From CAWUIH01 sp963922495 (GTDB lineage Bacteria; Pseudomonadota; Gammaproteobacteria; Coxiellales; Coxiellaceae): a stretch of 14,501 nucleotides of DNA. This document shows, in pieces, positions 1 through 6,499 of this stretch. The DNA lies in assembly GCA_963922495.1 (NCBI GenBank), contig CAWUIH010000039.1, positions 1 to 14,501 of the forward strand, given 5' to 3'. A program made the translations under genes and the position numbers. Positions within the stretch are counted from its first letter, which is position 1; the number at the start of each line of letters is the position of its first letter. The notes under the pieces are model-generated. The model did no database searches. It saw nothing but the letters and a program-made list of their open reading frames with translations, and had not been told where the DNA came from.

Positions 1-948
1 ATCCATATGCATATGGCCTGTGAAAATTCCTAAAATAGTGTTTGGGAAATCATGTAAGATCAATAAAAACTGATTCAGGCGTTTATTTCTCCAAAACAAG
101 CTTGTTTTCTTGTGTTGATAGCTAGTGTAAGGGTCTACACCTGCGGGTATATGAAATGCTAAATAAACTGTAGTGTTGTTTTTTTTAGCTTGTTGTAATT
201 GATTCCGTAACCAAAGTAACTGCTGCCTTGCGGCTGAGTCGCTTTGATTGCCGCGTGCTAAGCTTGAAAATAGTACTGAATTTAAGCCAATAATATTTAA
301 GTTTTTGCCTGTATTCGTTACGGAGTAATATCCAGCAGTGGGAAACGATGCTGTGAAACGTTTTCGGTTATTAGTATCTAAGATTAAGTTTGAAAATGCA
401 GTTGCAAAAAATTTATAAAATTTTCCATCAATCGGATTATAGTAGTCACCATCAAAAGAATCATTGTTTCCTAAAACTGGATATACTGCAGTATTTGGAA
501 GATATGACTTAATTTCGTATGCAATAAACAATAATGTTTTAGATACAAACTGTTGATAGCCCGCCCGAGTAGCTTCCTTGCTATAAAAAGTGTATTTCTC
601 ACGAAATGCATGGGCTAAGAAATCACCGAGCAATAATACAAAATCAGCGTGATATTTGAGCTGCAGTTTTTGTGACTCATGCAATACAGAAACTAATAGC
701 TTATAATTTGTATCCTTACCATAAGTGCTGAAGCTTTGAACACCTTGTTGTTGAAAAATATCTGCCCAATCCCTTACAGGGCTGGCTATTAATTTTTTTA
801 CAATTTCACATCTGGATTTGGTGTGATGACAAGCAGTAAAAGGGTCAAAATGCAAATCCGATAAACTGACAAAATAACGAGCATTGGCATAAGCAATGGT
901 CACCGATAAGCAGAGAGTATTTAAAGCAACGATAAGCAAACGTTTCAT
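1..948 (-). CDS. Secreted acid-sphingomyelinase-like metallophosphoesterase (C-terminus outside window)
   Basis: The frame is open from an ATG at 948 to the window edge, giving 316 residues with no stop, so the C-terminus lies outside. Residues 1-23 are a signal peptide (MKRLLIVALNTLC then a short polar stretch ending ANA). The calcineurin-like metal-site motifs come in the right order: SDLHFD (Asp31, His33), LLLGDF (Asp109), GNND (Asn161), AFHIPAG (His266) and GHMH (His312, His314) at the very edge. The overall plan, with the long spacing between GD and GNND, resembles acid sphingomyelinase-like phosphodiesterases, which hydrolyse phosphodiester bonds with two metal ions outside the cytoplasm. 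The true substrate cannot be told; a nucleotide or phospholipid diester is possible. The ATG at 948 is preferred over an in-frame ATG at 960 because a GGGG run sits just upstream of 948. The nuclease gene lies 98 bases upstream on the same strand, so the two may be co-transcribed. Confidence 0.85.
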   Translation of the reverse strand, partial: MKRLLIVALNTLCLSVTIAYANARYFVSLSDLHFDPFTACHHTKSRCEIVKKLIASPVRDWADIFQQQGVQSFSTYGKDTNYKLLVSVLHESQKLQLKYHADFVLLLGDFLAHAFREKYTFYSKEATRAGYQQFVSKTLLFIAYEIKSYLPNTAVYPVLGNNDSFDGDYYNPIDGKFYKFFATAFSNLILDTNNRKRFTASFPTAGYYSVTNTGKNLNIIGLNSVLFSSLARGNQSDSAARQQLLWLRNQLQQAKKNNTTVYLAFHIPAGVDPYTSYQHKKTSLFWRNKRLNQFLLILHDFPNTILGIFTGHMHMD

Positions 949-1046
949 ATTCAACCCCATGAAAGTAAGTAGACGGTGGTATATAAGTAACTGTTGATTA
1001 ATTTCCTATAATACGATTTATCTAATGAGGAAGCGAATACTTCTAC

Positions 1047-1574
1047 TCAAACTGGATGCGATAGTCTCACGCGTTTAAGCCAGTTTTGATAATACGATGT
1101 GGCTAATCGTTGATCATGTACGATCAGGATATTCTCTGCATTATAGTGCTGTGCCGCGTAGGTAAAATTAAATGACCCTGTTTCTACTGTCAAACGATCA
1201 ACGATAATCACTTTATTATGTGCGATAGAAACCGTATCATCACACCACATTGGAATATGATATCGTTTCAGATAACCGTACAATGAAAAATGTTGCCGAT
1301 CCAACTCACTACGATCCACGATCACTTTGACGGTTACTCCCCTTTTGAAAGCACGTACTAGTGCTTTTGCGATTGCTCGTGATGTAAAACTGTAAGCCTG
1401 AATATAAATATTTTTCTTGGCTGAATTGATTAATGCAACAATTTCCGAGGTGCAATTTTGCTGTGGTGTAAAACACACACTATAATTGGTGTTAGCTGTA
1501 AATGTTTGTGCGAAAACGGGTGACATCCATAAAAATGACAAATAGGCTAATATAGCAACAAAAATCCTAATCAT
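1047..1574 (-). CDS. Secreted Nuc-type phospholipase D family nuclease
   Basis: A 175-residue protein with a signal peptide (hydrophobic residues 3-20, likely cut after FA at about 22). It carries one HKD catalytic motif, HNKVIIVD (His119, Lys121, Asp126), followed by the typical GSFNFT (133-138) and NAEN (145-148). A single HKD motif and this length match the Nuc endonuclease group, where two subunits pair to form one active site that cuts DNA or phosphodiesters. The stretch around AYSFTSRAIAKAL (60-72) is also characteristic of that group. Cys34 and Cys41 lie near the mature N-terminus and Cys111 before the motif, possibly allowing a disulfide. The start is well supported: AAGGA lies six bases before the ATG. 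The gene diverges from the histidine-rich membrane protein and shares its Fur-type control region. Relatives occur on conjugative plasmids and in Legionellales genomes; whether this one attacks DNA or lipid is open. Confidence 0.9.
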   Translation of the reverse strand: MIRIFVAILAYLSFLWMSPVFAQTFTANTNYSVCFTPQQNCTSEIVALINSAKKNIYIQAYSFTSRAIAKALVRAFKRGVTVKVIVDRSELDRQHFSLYGYLKRYHIPMWCDDTVSIAHNKVIIVDRLTVETGSFNFTYAAQHYNAENILIVHDQRLATSYYQNWLKRVRLSHPV

Positions 1575-1647
1575 AGCAATTCCTTAAAAAAAAATTAATT
1601 TGTGTAAAAAAGTATCTAAAATTACAGCCATCAAGCATAATCCAAAT

Positions 1648-1666
1648 GAGAATGATTATCATTATA
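1648..1666. promoter_or_regulatory. Fur-type iron operator
   Basis: The 19 bases match the Fur box consensus GATAATGATAATCATTATC at 16 positions by eye, and contain the perfect palindrome AATGATTATCATT. The site overlaps a TATAAT hexamer at 1665-1670 that suits the plus-strand gene at 1714, so bound Fur would block that promoter. It also lies upstream of the minus-strand nuclease gene and might act on both. A Zur or other Fur-family repressor is possible, but the match is to Fur. Confidence 0.75.
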
Positions 1667-1670
1667 TAAT
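1665..1670 (+). promoter_or_regulatory. Probable -10 element for the histidine-rich protein gene
   Basis: A perfect TATAAT lies 43 bases before the ATG at 1714. No good -35 hexamer is visible 16-18 bases upstream, where the Fur-type palindrome fills the spacer. The gene has GGAG about 10 bases before its ATG as a ribosome binding site. Confidence 0.5.
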
Positions 1671-1713
1671 TTAAAATTCAATAATTTATAACACTCAATG
1701 GAGTTTCAACGAT

Positions 1714-3042
1714 ATGAGAGAAACCTTTCCAAAACTAGTTTCTTATTTTTTAACCCCTGTTTTAACCGCCAGCCAAACCGTGGCTCTGGCTGCACTCGAT
1801 GTATTTGTTATTGCAAAGACATTAGCATTTATCGCCGACCAAAAAGAAGTTGATGAGTTAGGGACCACAGCGTGGGCTACTTTTGCAGCGCTATGTGCAG
1901 CTGATTGCTTGTTGGCGACAACGATGATGGGGTATGTTAACCAAACAGATGATCATCACCATCACCATCACCATCACCATCACCATGGAAATACGATACT
2001 TATTGACCAAAAAAATCTGGATAGCAAGAAAGGAACTGCTTCCTCGGGGCAAGTCATGTCAGAGGCTCTTAAAGAAGGAGGTGTTCACACAGAGAATAAT
2101 GCTTTATCGAATTTGGCTAATGCAACCAAAAAAAACTCCAATGACGGTTACGAATCACTTCCCCGCGGTGATGCAGAAGAAAGTGTCGCAAGCACAGTAC
2201 AACGACATGATCATCAAGACCACCATCATCATCACAGTCGGTGCTCGTCAGCCGTTGAATTTTTGTCAATCGGCGCTACCTTTGGGATACTGACTTTTAG
2301 AGGCATGAACCTGTTATTGTCTCACTTCTCTGAAATTCCTGATGCTGCTATCTATACCGTGTCCGCCTATTTTGCCTTGGTAAATACATTTATGAATTAT
2401 AAATTTCACACGCATCACGCACATGCTGACGACAGCTGCAGGCAGTTATTTCAAAAACTATCTTGTCGTTCCAAAGGCATTGCCTCATATCTGATATTTG
2501 GTATTGTGGTTGGTCACTACTGTCAGTTTATTTTGCCAATTTCATCGTATATTGAGCTGTTGCCTCTCAGCTCTTTAAATAATGGTTTAGCAATCTTTAT
2601 TAGACTAATTGTTGCCTCTGTGTGGGCATTACCTGCAACGTGCTATGAGGCCAATACAGAATTACGACTTACGTTAAAAAATGCTGAGCAAGGCGGCTTT
2701 CCGAATTTCAAAGCGACCTCTACTTACATGGCAATATTTTCAAGCCTCTTACATTCTTTAATTCAGCCCACCGGTGCGATTGAGTTTATTGACATGTTTT
2801 ATCCTGGTGACGAAGAGCGGTTTTCGGCGCAAATTTCATTTCGCACGCGTATATTAGTGTATGCTGGATTGTTCGCTTTCTTAGGTATTCCCAATGGCGT
2901 TGGTTTTTATAATGCAGTCATAGGAGGGTCGAGAAAATCTATATCGGTAATTGGTTCGTTCTTCGGTTGTAAAAAACTTCGTAGTGACGTTGACGCAGCT
3001 CTTCTTGAAAGCGGGGCACCGAATCCATTCGGTAACAACTAA
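1714..3042 (+). CDS. Histidine-rich polytopic membrane protein, unrecognised family
   Basis: I do not recognise this 442-residue protein. It has about eight hydrophobic stretches (roughly 13-39, 52-74, 182-203, 210-230, 254-280, 288-310, 335-352, 378-402), so it should be an inner-membrane, or possibly exported, polytopic protein. Between the second and third stretch is a hydrophilic loop of about 105 residues bounded by an unbroken run of eleven histidines (81-91) and the cluster HDHQDHHHHH (165-174). A third cluster, HTHHAH (232-237), follows the fourth stretch. Such loops usually bind zinc, nickel, cobalt or iron in metal transporters or buffers. I see no CDF, ZIP or VIT signature. The strong Fur-type operator upstream argues for a role in iron or related metal balance. 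The gene ends eight bases from the convergent PAP2 gene. A transporter, a metal store or a secreted effector are all possible. Confidence 0.85.
   Translation: MRETFPKLVSYFLTPVLTASQTVALAALDVFVIAKTLAFIADQKEVDELGTTAWATFAALCAADCLLATTMMGYVNQTDDHHHHHHHHHHHGNTILIDQKNLDSKKGTASSGQVMSEALKEGGVHTENNALSNLANATKKNSNDGYESLPRGDAEESVASTVQRHDHQDHHHHHSRCSSAVEFLSIGATFGILTFRGMNLLLSHFSEIPDAAIYTVSAYFALVNTFMNYKFHTHHAHADDSCRQLFQKLSCRSKGIASYLIFGIVVGHYCQFILPISSYIELLPLSSLNNGLAIFIRLIVASVWALPATCYEANTELRLTLKNAEQGGFPNFKATSTYMAIFSSLLHSLIQPTGAIEFIDMFYPGDEERFSAQISFRTRILVYAGLFAFLGIPNGVGFYNAVIGGSRKSISVIGSFFGCKKLRSDVDAALLESGAPNPFGNN
1954..1986 (+). repeat. CATCAC hexanucleotide tandem repeat inside coding sequence
   Basis: CAT and CAC codons alternate strictly for eleven codons, making a 33-base run of the unit CATCAC that encodes His81 to His91. 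Gain or loss of whole six-base units would lengthen or shorten the histidine tract by two residues without shifting the frame. Confidence 0.9.
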
Positions 3043-3050
3043 AAAATTCG

Positions 3051-3806
3051 CTAAGCTTCAAGTACGTCACTGCAGACGTTAATGATTTTTTGCGTCAAAA
3101 AAATCACTAACGCCGAAATTACAAATCCACCGAGGATATCAGTTAAGTAATGCCAACCAAGTACCAGAGCGGCAGTAACGATAATCAAATTGATAATTAC
3201 TAATGGATAAAACAACCATTTGATACGGTAGAAAGGATAAATAATTAAACAGCAGTAAATGACATGATAAGATGGAAATGAGATTAAACCACCGTTCATG
3301 TTGCTAACGATTTTGTAGTGATGCAATTCAACAAAGTGCTTGACAATAGTGACTGCGTCTCTTGGGAAATACGGGCTGTGATAAATTTCAGGAGGACCCA
3401 CTGTAGGAAAAAAGTAATAAATAAAAAAACCGATCAGTGAAGCAATAATAATTCCAATCACAAAAGCATTAAAAATCCGTCGATCAGCAAATAATGGGGA
3501 TAAAAATGCCAGAATTAACGATTCTGGACCTAGACTAAAATAAAAATTCCGCAAAATTTTATGCAATATTGGATGCTGCGCTACCCAATTCATTACGACG
3601 ATAATATTAAAGTGCATTAGGTGATCTAGGCGGGCAATGTCAATATCGTGTTGATGAAACGGTGTGTACTGCCCACCCATTACAAATATTGATAATCCAA
3701 GCCCTAGCAATAGCAGCAAACTTGTGGAGCGCACATAAAATGCCATGCGTAACAACGCCTTCTCAGGTGGAGCGTGTCTGAGGACCGAAGAAGCGCCAAT
3801 GAACAA
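3051..3806 (-). CDS. PAP2 superfamily membrane phosphatase
   Basis: A multi-spanning membrane protein with PAP2-type active-site motifs: TVGPPE (135-140), FPSYH (177-181, His181 as the C2 motif) and GWHYLTDILGG (217-227, His219 and Asp223 as the C3 motif). The form FPSYH rather than PSGH fits the PAP2_3 branch, which includes inositol-phosphotransferase-like and lipid phosphatase proteins. It likely removes or transfers phosphate on a lipid or lipid-linked substrate at the periplasmic face. The start is uncertain. The 251-residue reading begins at a TTG without a ribosome binding site. An ATG at 3746 (residue 21) has AGAAGG about 11 bases upstream and would give 231 residues. The frame also stays open up to 3881 without an ATG. 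The gene is convergent with the histidine-rich protein gene, eight bases apart. Confidence 0.8.
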   Translation of the reverse strand: MFIGASSVLRHAPPEKALLRMAFYVRSTSLLLLLGLGLSIFVMGGQYTPFHQHDIDIARLDHLMHFNIIVVMNWVAQHPILHKILRNFYFSLGPESLILAFLSPLFADRRIFNAFVIGIIIASLIGFFIYYFFPTVGPPEIYHSPYFPRDAVTIVKHFVELHHYKIVSNMNGGLISFPSYHVIYCCLIIYPFYRIKWLFYPLVIINLIIVTAALVLGWHYLTDILGGFVISALVIFLTQKIINVCSDVLEA

Positions 3807-3868
3807 TGCAATAATCAGTGGTGAGTAGTATACGAAACGAATAGGTATGTTATAGTAGCCGTGATAGC

Positions 3869-4003
3869 CTATAATAGTTGATTAATTGATATTTGTGCTG
3901 CACCAATGATATAAAGCAACGACATGAGACCTAAAATGACATAAGTCGTTTGGTCGACATAGCTGGTCAATGAATAATTTACAGTGCTTTTTGCAACTTT
4001 CAT
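3869..4003 (-). CDS. Possible 44-residue single-span membrane peptide
   Basis: A short frame starting MKVAKSTVNYSL and ending NQLL has one hydrophobic segment (about residues 20-38, containing VILGLMSLLYIIGAA) preceded by a polar stretch with two lysines. It lies directly upstream of the PAP2 gene and overlaps by about 10 bases the upstream end of that gene's open frame. No good ribosome binding site is visible, so translation is unproven. It could be a real small membrane protein, or the displaced N-terminus of an older, longer PAP2 gene. I know no family for it. Confidence 0.4.
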   Translation of the reverse strand: MKVAKSTVNYSLTSYVDQTTYVILGLMSLLYIIGAAQISINQLL

Positions 4004-4095
4004 AGCTTAACTACAATGCTTGTTAATAGAAACTTAAAATTATGGATAATAATAGTGCTAGCATCTTAAATAAAGATTAATAAATGATCAAGTCT

Positions 4096-5118
4096 CTAGC
4101 GACTTAAGGTATTGAGAATCATTTGAGGCAGACTGGGACCTTGATAAATTAAACCGGTGTACAGTTGTAACAATGTTGCACCAGCGTTCAATAATTGCTG
4201 TGCATCTTCTGGAGATTGAATGCCCCCTACCCCGATAATTGGAAACTCGGCACCCAGTTGGTTTCGCAATACTTTGATGGTGTCAACTGCCAGTGGTAGT
4301 AATGGCTTGCCGCTTAAACCACCGACTTCATTGCAAGCAGAGTGTGGAATATTTGAAACAATGTCTCTACGCACAGTAGTATTTACTGCAATGATTCCTT
4401 CTATCTGATATTTCTTTATTAATTCAACAACTTGATGAAGTTCTTTGTTGTTGTCTGGGCAGATTTTTAGCAGTAACGGTACATGACGCTGCTGCTGTGC
4501 TCGCAGTTTTTTCTGCTCGCTTTTGAGATTATCGAGTAATGCCGCTAAGTTTTCGCGACGTTGCAATTGCCGCAGACCTGGGGTATTTGGTGACGAGACA
4601 TTGATAGAGACGTAACTGGCATACGGATACAATTTACGATAAGAGAGCAAATAATCGCTGACAGCCTCCTCAATGGTGGTGTCGCGATTTTTACCTATGT
4701 TTACGCCCACGATCCCTTGGAGTTTACGTTGTTTAAACTGCTGAATGAGGTGATCGACACCTAAATTATTAAAACCCATGCGATTGATCAATGCATTTGC
4801 GGCAGCTAGCCGGAAAACTCGTGGCTTGGCATTTCCAGCTTGAGGTTTAGGTGTTACAGCACCGACTTCAACAAACCCAACTCCCAACCCAAATAAGTTA
4901 TCCATGCAATCCCCATTCTTGTCGAGACCCGCGGCAATACCTACTGGATTGGGGAATTCCAGTCCTAAAGCCTTGATAGGCATTTTTTTTTGTTGCTGTA
5001 ATTTTTTTGCAACCACTGCAGGTGGGTAAAAAATCTGCAACAGATAGATGACGAGTTGATGCGCTTGCTCAGGCCCTAACAAAAAAAGTAGCGGTCGAAA
5101 AAATTTATAAATAGTCAT
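4096..5118 (-). CDS. pyrD: Dihydroorotate dehydrogenase (quinone), class 2
   Basis: Oxidises dihydroorotate to orotate, the fourth step of pyrimidine synthesis, passing electrons through FMN to membrane quinone. The 340 residues match the length of E. coli PyrD and all landmarks are present: an N-terminal amphipathic membrane-binding extension (1-45), NPVGIAAGLDKNG (57-69, Lys67), INRMGFNNLG (111-120), NVSSPNTPGLR (173-183, holding the class 2 catalytic serine), KICPD (218-222), VNTT (245-248) and GGLSGKP (256-262). The FMN phosphate site IGVGGI (285-290) and LQLYTGLIYQGP (317-328) complete the barrel. The start at 5118 gives the expected N-terminus but has only a weak TTAGA ahead of it. The gene stands alone, divergent from liuA across about 210 bases. 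The Cys in KICPD, where KIAPD is usual, is the only mild oddity. Confidence 0.97.
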   Translation of the reverse strand: MTIYKFFRPLLFLLGPEQAHQLVIYLLQIFYPPAVVAKKLQQQKKMPIKALGLEFPNPVGIAAGLDKNGDCMDNLFGLGVGFVEVGAVTPKPQAGNAKPRVFRLAAANALINRMGFNNLGVDHLIQQFKQRKLQGIVGVNIGKNRDTTIEEAVSDYLLSYRKLYPYASYVSINVSSPNTPGLRQLQRRENLAALLDNLKSEQKKLRAQQQRHVPLLLKICPDNNKELHQVVELIKKYQIEGIIAVNTTVRRDIVSNIPHSACNEVGGLSGKPLLPLAVDTIKVLRNQLGAEFPIIGVGGIQSPEDAQQLLNAGATLLQLYTGLIYQGPSLPQMILNTLSR

Positions 5119-5332
5119 TTTCTAATAAACACAACATTCATTTGATCATATATGCAGCTTGGCATTATGAGATTTTATAAATATGTAAATCCAAAAGATG
5201 TTTCCATAACACACTCTTTCTACAACAATGTATATATTAATAAGTGAGAAGCGTCGTTTTCGCCATATTCATTGCTGTTATATTCTCCATTGAATGGTTA
5301 CAATACTCGATCTAACAAGAGGTAATGATAAC
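5119..5332. other. Divergent intergenic region between pyrD and liuA
   Basis: AT-rich region of about 214 bases. I see no gene, RNA or clear operator. A TATATT at 5279-5284 could serve as a -10 for liuA, but its -35 side is poor. No LiuR-like palindrome was evident by eye. Confidence 0.4.
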
Positions 5333-6490
5333 ATGATTCATGGCTGTAATTTCCAGTTTGATGACACCATCGCGTTGCTTCGCCAATCGGTTTATGATTT
5401 TGCTCAAGCGGAAATTAAACCAATAGCGGATGAGATCGACCGTTCAAACCAGTTCCCTCGCCAACTTTGGCCTAAAATGGGAGAATTAGGTGTATTAGGT
5501 ATTACCGTCCCTAGGCAATACAATGGTTCCAATTTAGGGTATTTAGCGCATGTCATCGCTATGGAGGAAATCAGTCGTGCATCGGCATCAGTTGGCCTCA
5601 GCTATGGTGCCCACTCAAATTTATGCGTCAATCAGTTGGCAATCCATGGTAATGAGGCACAATGTCGGCGTTATCTGCCGAAACTACTTACTGGAGAGCA
5701 TGTGGGTGCTCTAGCCATGAGTGAAACTGAAGCGGGTTCTGATATTGTCAGTATGCGGCTGCAAGCCACAGAACAATCACAGTATTTTGTGTTGCAAGGT
5801 AATAAGATGTGGACTACCAATGGTCCAGAAGCAGATGTCATTATTGTTTATGCAAAAACTATGCCAGAAGCACATGCACGTGGTATTACCGCTTTTATTG
5901 TTGAAAGGGGAATGCCTGGATTCAAAACGGCACAGAAACTTGACAAGCTTGGGATGCGTGGTTCGGACACTTGTGAACTCGTATTTAACAATTGCAAAGT
6001 ACCTAAAGAAAATGTTCTTGGGCAAGTTAATGGGGGCATTGCAGTGATGATGTCTGGTCTCGATACTGAAAGGCTGATATTAAGTGGTGGTCCACTGGGT
6101 ATTATGCAAAACTGTCTGGATATCGTATTACCCTACACCAAACAGCGTCGACAATTTGATAAGTACATTGGAGAATTTCAGTTGATGCAAGGCAAAATTG
6201 CGGATATGTATACTTCGTTGAACGCAAGTCGTGCTTATACGTATGCGGTAGCTCAGGCGGCTGACAATAATCAAATAACTTCCCAAGATGCAGCCAGCGT
6301 TTTAATGTTTTGTTCTGAACAGGCAACTGAATTAGCATTACAAGCAATCCAATGTTTAGGCGGCAATGGATACATTAATGATTTTCCCGTTGGCCGTTTA
6401 TTACGAGACGCAAAATTATATGAAATCGGTGCAGGCACTTCTGAAATTCGTCGCATGATTATTGGGCGAGAATTATTCAAAACTATCTAG
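5333..6490 (+). CDS. liuA: Isovaleryl-CoA dehydrogenase
   Basis: FAD enzyme that oxidises isovaleryl-CoA to 3-methylcrotonyl-CoA in leucine breakdown, passing electrons to ETF. It closely follows Pseudomonas LiuA along its length: SRASASVGLSYGAHSNLCVN (residues 82-101), GALAMSETEAGSD (124-136), the MWTTNGPEADV region, and KLGMRGSDTCEL. The active-site glutamate typical of isovaleryl-CoA dehydrogenases is in GLDTERL (Glu246). The site used by other acyl-CoA dehydrogenases reads YEIGAGTSEIRR, as expected for this subfamily. I chose the ATG at 5333 because AAGAGG lies ten bases upstream and the product length (385) fits. An in-frame ATG at 5294 would add 13 residues but has no ribosome binding site. 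liuB follows after nine bases, so this heads an operon. Confidence 0.95.
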   Translation: MIHGCNFQFDDTIALLRQSVYDFAQAEIKPIADEIDRSNQFPRQLWPKMGELGVLGITVPRQYNGSNLGYLAHVIAMEEISRASASVGLSYGAHSNLCVNQLAIHGNEAQCRRYLPKLLTGEHVGALAMSETEAGSDIVSMRLQATEQSQYFVLQGNKMWTTNGPEADVIIVYAKTMPEAHARGITAFIVERGMPGFKTAQKLDKLGMRGSDTCELVFNNCKVPKENVLGQVNGGIAVMMSGLDTERLILSGGPLGIMQNCLDIVLPYTKQRRQFDKYIGEFQLMQGKIADMYTSLNASRAYTYAVAQAADNNQITSQDAASVLMFCSEQATELALQAIQCLGGNGYINDFPVGRLLRDAKLYEIGAGTSEIRRMIIGRELFKTI

Positions 6491-6499
6491 TGACGAAAA

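Noticed and set aside
949..1046. Terminator or promoter between the nuclease and phosphoesterase genes
   Set aside because: Only an AT-rich stretch with a TATTAT was found; no hairpin with a U run and no convincing -35.
1934..2293. Plus-strand frame encoding repeated Ile-Thr inside the histidine-rich gene
   Set aside because: It is the out-of-phase reading of the CATCAC repeat and the surrounding gene, with no ribosome binding site.
5294..5332. Upstream ATG start for liuA
   Set aside because: In frame, but without a ribosome binding site and longer than the family N-terminus; the ATG at 5333 has AAGAGG at good spacing.
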